NCBI GenBank assembly: GCA_021775655.1
Contig: JAJFHK010000209.1
Location: forward strand, 1 to 6,689
DNA length: 6,689 nt
Source: Filomicrobium sp.
GTDB lineage: Bacteria > Pseudomonadota > Alphaproteobacteria > Rhizobiales > Hyphomicrobiaceae
Reading direction: 5' to 3'
Positions 5,152-6,689 of this stretch are shown here, in pieces (position 1 is the stretch's first letter; each line of letters opens with the position of its first letter). The translations under genes and the position numbers were made by a program. The notes under the pieces are model-generated. The model saw nothing but the letters and a program-made list of their open reading frames with translations, made no database searches and had not been told where the DNA came from.

Positions 5152-6689
5152 ATGTCTGCCAGCGTGGTGTCACTATCGGCGGTCCGGCAGAGAGTCAGTT
5201 GCCGTCGATGGTCAAATCAAGATATTGCTGAAATTTACCGCGTGGCGGATGCCCTACGTCGAGCAGGCTTGCCGGTCGATTGCGACGAAGGCCAGACGGA
5301 TGAGGGTGATTCATGGTACGCGTTCTGTAACGTTAATACTGGCGATGTGATTGTCCATTTTGCATGCATTGATGGACGGTACGTTGCAGAAGTCGGCCAT
5401 CTCGGCGTTAGCTTCAGTGGCGATACACTTGGCGACATCGTTGGTCAGTTTCTGAGCAGCTACCCAGTTATCCTACCGAACAGCCAAGAGAAAGCTACAC
5501 GCGTCTGGATGCATCCGGCCAGCGGACTCGTGGCCTTTATCGCCACTCTCTATTTCCTTTTGGAAATGACGCAAAGCGCAGAAGCGCGTGAAGTATCGTC
5601 TGCTATAATGATCGATGGCCAGATCATTGACACGGATGCCACTGTCGATCCTGAATTGCAAAGCGATTTGGCAGCATACTTCAATCCGAAGAGCGATCAG
5701 ATTACGCGGGGCTCGCGCAGTGACGGGACGCCTGTGGATGGCATGCGGACCGTGGCCGTCAGCGCTGCAATCCTGATTGCCGGTGTGCTGATGGACTGGC
5801 ATCGATCGAGCGACAAACCGATAGCGTTCGAGCCAGAAAGCATTCTCGACGCGATCTTGACAAAGTCGGGGGATGATCTGGGAGATGCGATTATCTTTGC
5901 GCTGAAGTCGGTGGCAGGTTTCGAGATTGCAGACGATGGCAGCGAGGCTCAAACGGGAGATACACCAGCTGTTCGAACGGCCCATCTTGTTCAGGCGGAC
6001 AACGGCGTTGAATTGGTCGATGGAACGTTCGTAGATGCTGCAAATTTCAACGGCGATGATGGCTTGGTAATCGACGTCGACGGGGAATTCGGCGAATCCG
6101 GGCGGGCGATCGGTGCCGAATTGCTTCTTGACGGAGAATTAGGTCCTGAGGCGAATGCAGCAGAAAAAGCGATAGCTCGCGGTTCATCTGGAGAACAGCG
6201 GTTGGGCGACACAATCGCAGCTAGTGTTACGGATGGAGAAGAAGCAGGCGCGGTCGATGAGGGTGAAGCGCAAGACCCCAATGCTGGCTATTTTGAGGGC
6301 GACGGGGCTAGCTCACCAGGGGATTCAGGATTTCTCGATGCGGCTTCGGACAGCTCGACGGTGAGCCTGTTGCAGTCGTTGGGCTTGACGTCTGGAACGG
6401 CGTTCGATGCAGACATCGACTCCCTCGTGCAACTGATTGCGGAACCGTCGGATACGGACACGAGTCCGGCATCAAGTTCGTCGTTGACAGGCACAAGCGG
6501 TGATTCAGGTAGCGCTACCGGAATTTTGACGCCGGCGATTTCGACCCCGACGGGATTCTTGGCTCCCGCGCCGATTGACCTTGGCGTCAATAGCGGTCCT
6601 GGCCCTCAGGATCCGCTGCCGTCTGCAGATCAGCCCAGCGTCGTGGAAGTTGCCAAAGTGCTGGGACACTCCGGCGGGTCGCAGTCAAC
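5152..6689 (+). CDS. Large acidic, Asp/Gly/Ser-rich protein with two hydrophobic segments; 3' end outside the window
   Basis: The frame runs without a stop from the ATG at 5152 to the right edge: 512 full codons, incomplete at the C-terminus. I do not recognise a named family. Residues 20-108 look like a compact soluble domain (WSNQDIAEIYRVADALRRAG, then DEGDSWYAFC and VIVHFACIDGRYV). From memory, similar modules begin long hypothetical proteins of rhizobia and methylobacteria. Two hydrophobic stretches follow, at about 123-139 (SGLVAFIATLYFLLEM) and 201-215 (VAVSAAILIAGVLMD), separated by some 60 polar residues. Residues 261-400 contain 33 Asp/Glu against 5 Lys/Arg, and 430-490 are rich in Ser, Thr, Gly and Pro. 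All four cysteines (17, 44, 59, 72) are N-terminal; none follows. This composition suits a large surface or type I-secreted protein, but no RTX nonapeptide, VCBS or cadherin repeat is visible yet. Basic residues flank the hydrophobic hairpin on both outer sides, which could instead place both ends in the cytosol. Location and function are therefore open. Confidence 0.85.
   Translation, partial: MSASVVSLSAVRQRVSCRRWSNQDIAEIYRVADALRRAGLPVDCDEGQTDEGDSWYAFCNVNTGDVIVHFACIDGRYVAEVGHLGVSFSGDTLGDIVGQFLSSYPVILPNSQEKATRVWMHPASGLVAFIATLYFLLEMTQSAEAREVSSAIMIDGQIIDTDATVDPELQSDLAAYFNPKSDQITRGSRSDGTPVDGMRTVAVSAAILIAGVLMDWHRSSDKPIAFEPESILDAILTKSGDDLGDAIIFALKSVAGFEIADDGSEAQTGDTPAVRTAHLVQADNGVELVDGTFVDAANFNGDDGLVIDVDGEFGESGRAIGAELLLDGELGPEANAAEKAIARGSSGEQRLGDTIAASVTDGEEAGAVDEGEAQDPNAGYFEGDGASSPGDSGFLDAASDSSTVSLLQSLGLTSGTAFDADIDSLVQLIAEPSDTDTSPASSSSLTGTSGDSGSATGILTPAISTPTGFLAPAPIDLGVNSGPGPQDPLPSADQPSVVEVAKVLGHSGGSQS

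Noticed and set aside
5473..5985. 170-codon minus-strand frame opposite the large acidic protein gene
   Set aside because: The plus-strand frame has an excellent ribosome binding site and continues to the edge with coherent protein composition. The minus frame has no family resemblance and ends inside it.
5991..6590. Minus-strand frames of 96 and 100 codons opposite the acidic region
   Set aside because: Their Ser/Pro/Ala-rich translations are the mirror of the Asp/Gly/Ser-rich plus-strand coding sequence and not independent genes.
6450..6689. Possible RTX-type or tandem repeats in the Ser/Gly/Pro-rich end of the large protein
   Set aside because: I looked for GGxGxDxxx nonapeptides and for internal tandem periodicity and found only compositional bias in the visible part.

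Overview
The window looks like a chromosomal segment of a moderately GC-rich alphaproteobacterium, probably Hyphomicrobiales (rhizobia/Hyphomicrobium-like). This is an inference from three things: the style of the HrpB and MBL-fold proteins, an N-terminal module in the last gene that I recall from large hypothetical proteins of Bradyrhizobium and Methylobacterium relatives, and the codon choice. No rRNA, tRNA, CRISPR array, insertion sequence or phage gene is visible.

Layout. (1) Bases 1-432, plus strand: the 3' part of a YaiI/YqxD (UPF0178, DUF188) gene that enters from the left edge. (2) It converges on a minus-strand run of three genes whose transcription order is hrpB (ATP-dependent helicase, 4866 to 2326), rmlD (dTDP-4-dehydrorhamnose reductase, 2236 to 1346) and an exported MBL-fold protein (1286 to 447). 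The gaps are 89 and 59 nt, so the three could be co-transcribed, but their functions do not form an obvious pathway. rmlD has no rmlA, rmlB or rmlC beside it. (3) A visibly AT-rich divergent intergenic region of about 285 bp (4867-5151) carries two short palindromes and candidate promoters on both strands. (4) From 5152 to the right edge an uninterrupted plus-strand reading frame of at least 512 codons encodes the start of a large protein. It has a soluble N-terminal domain, two hydrophobic segments, and then an acidic region rich in Asp, Gly and Ser with no cysteine. Its end lies outside the window.

The first four genes belong to recognisable families. The most interesting parts are the open-ended acidic protein with its own palindrome-bearing upstream region, and the MBL-fold protein, whose usual HxHxDH metal motif reads HAHSTH. 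I see no multi-gene defence or other novel system. The large protein is the best candidate for something undescribed, and it cannot be judged fully without its missing C-terminal part.
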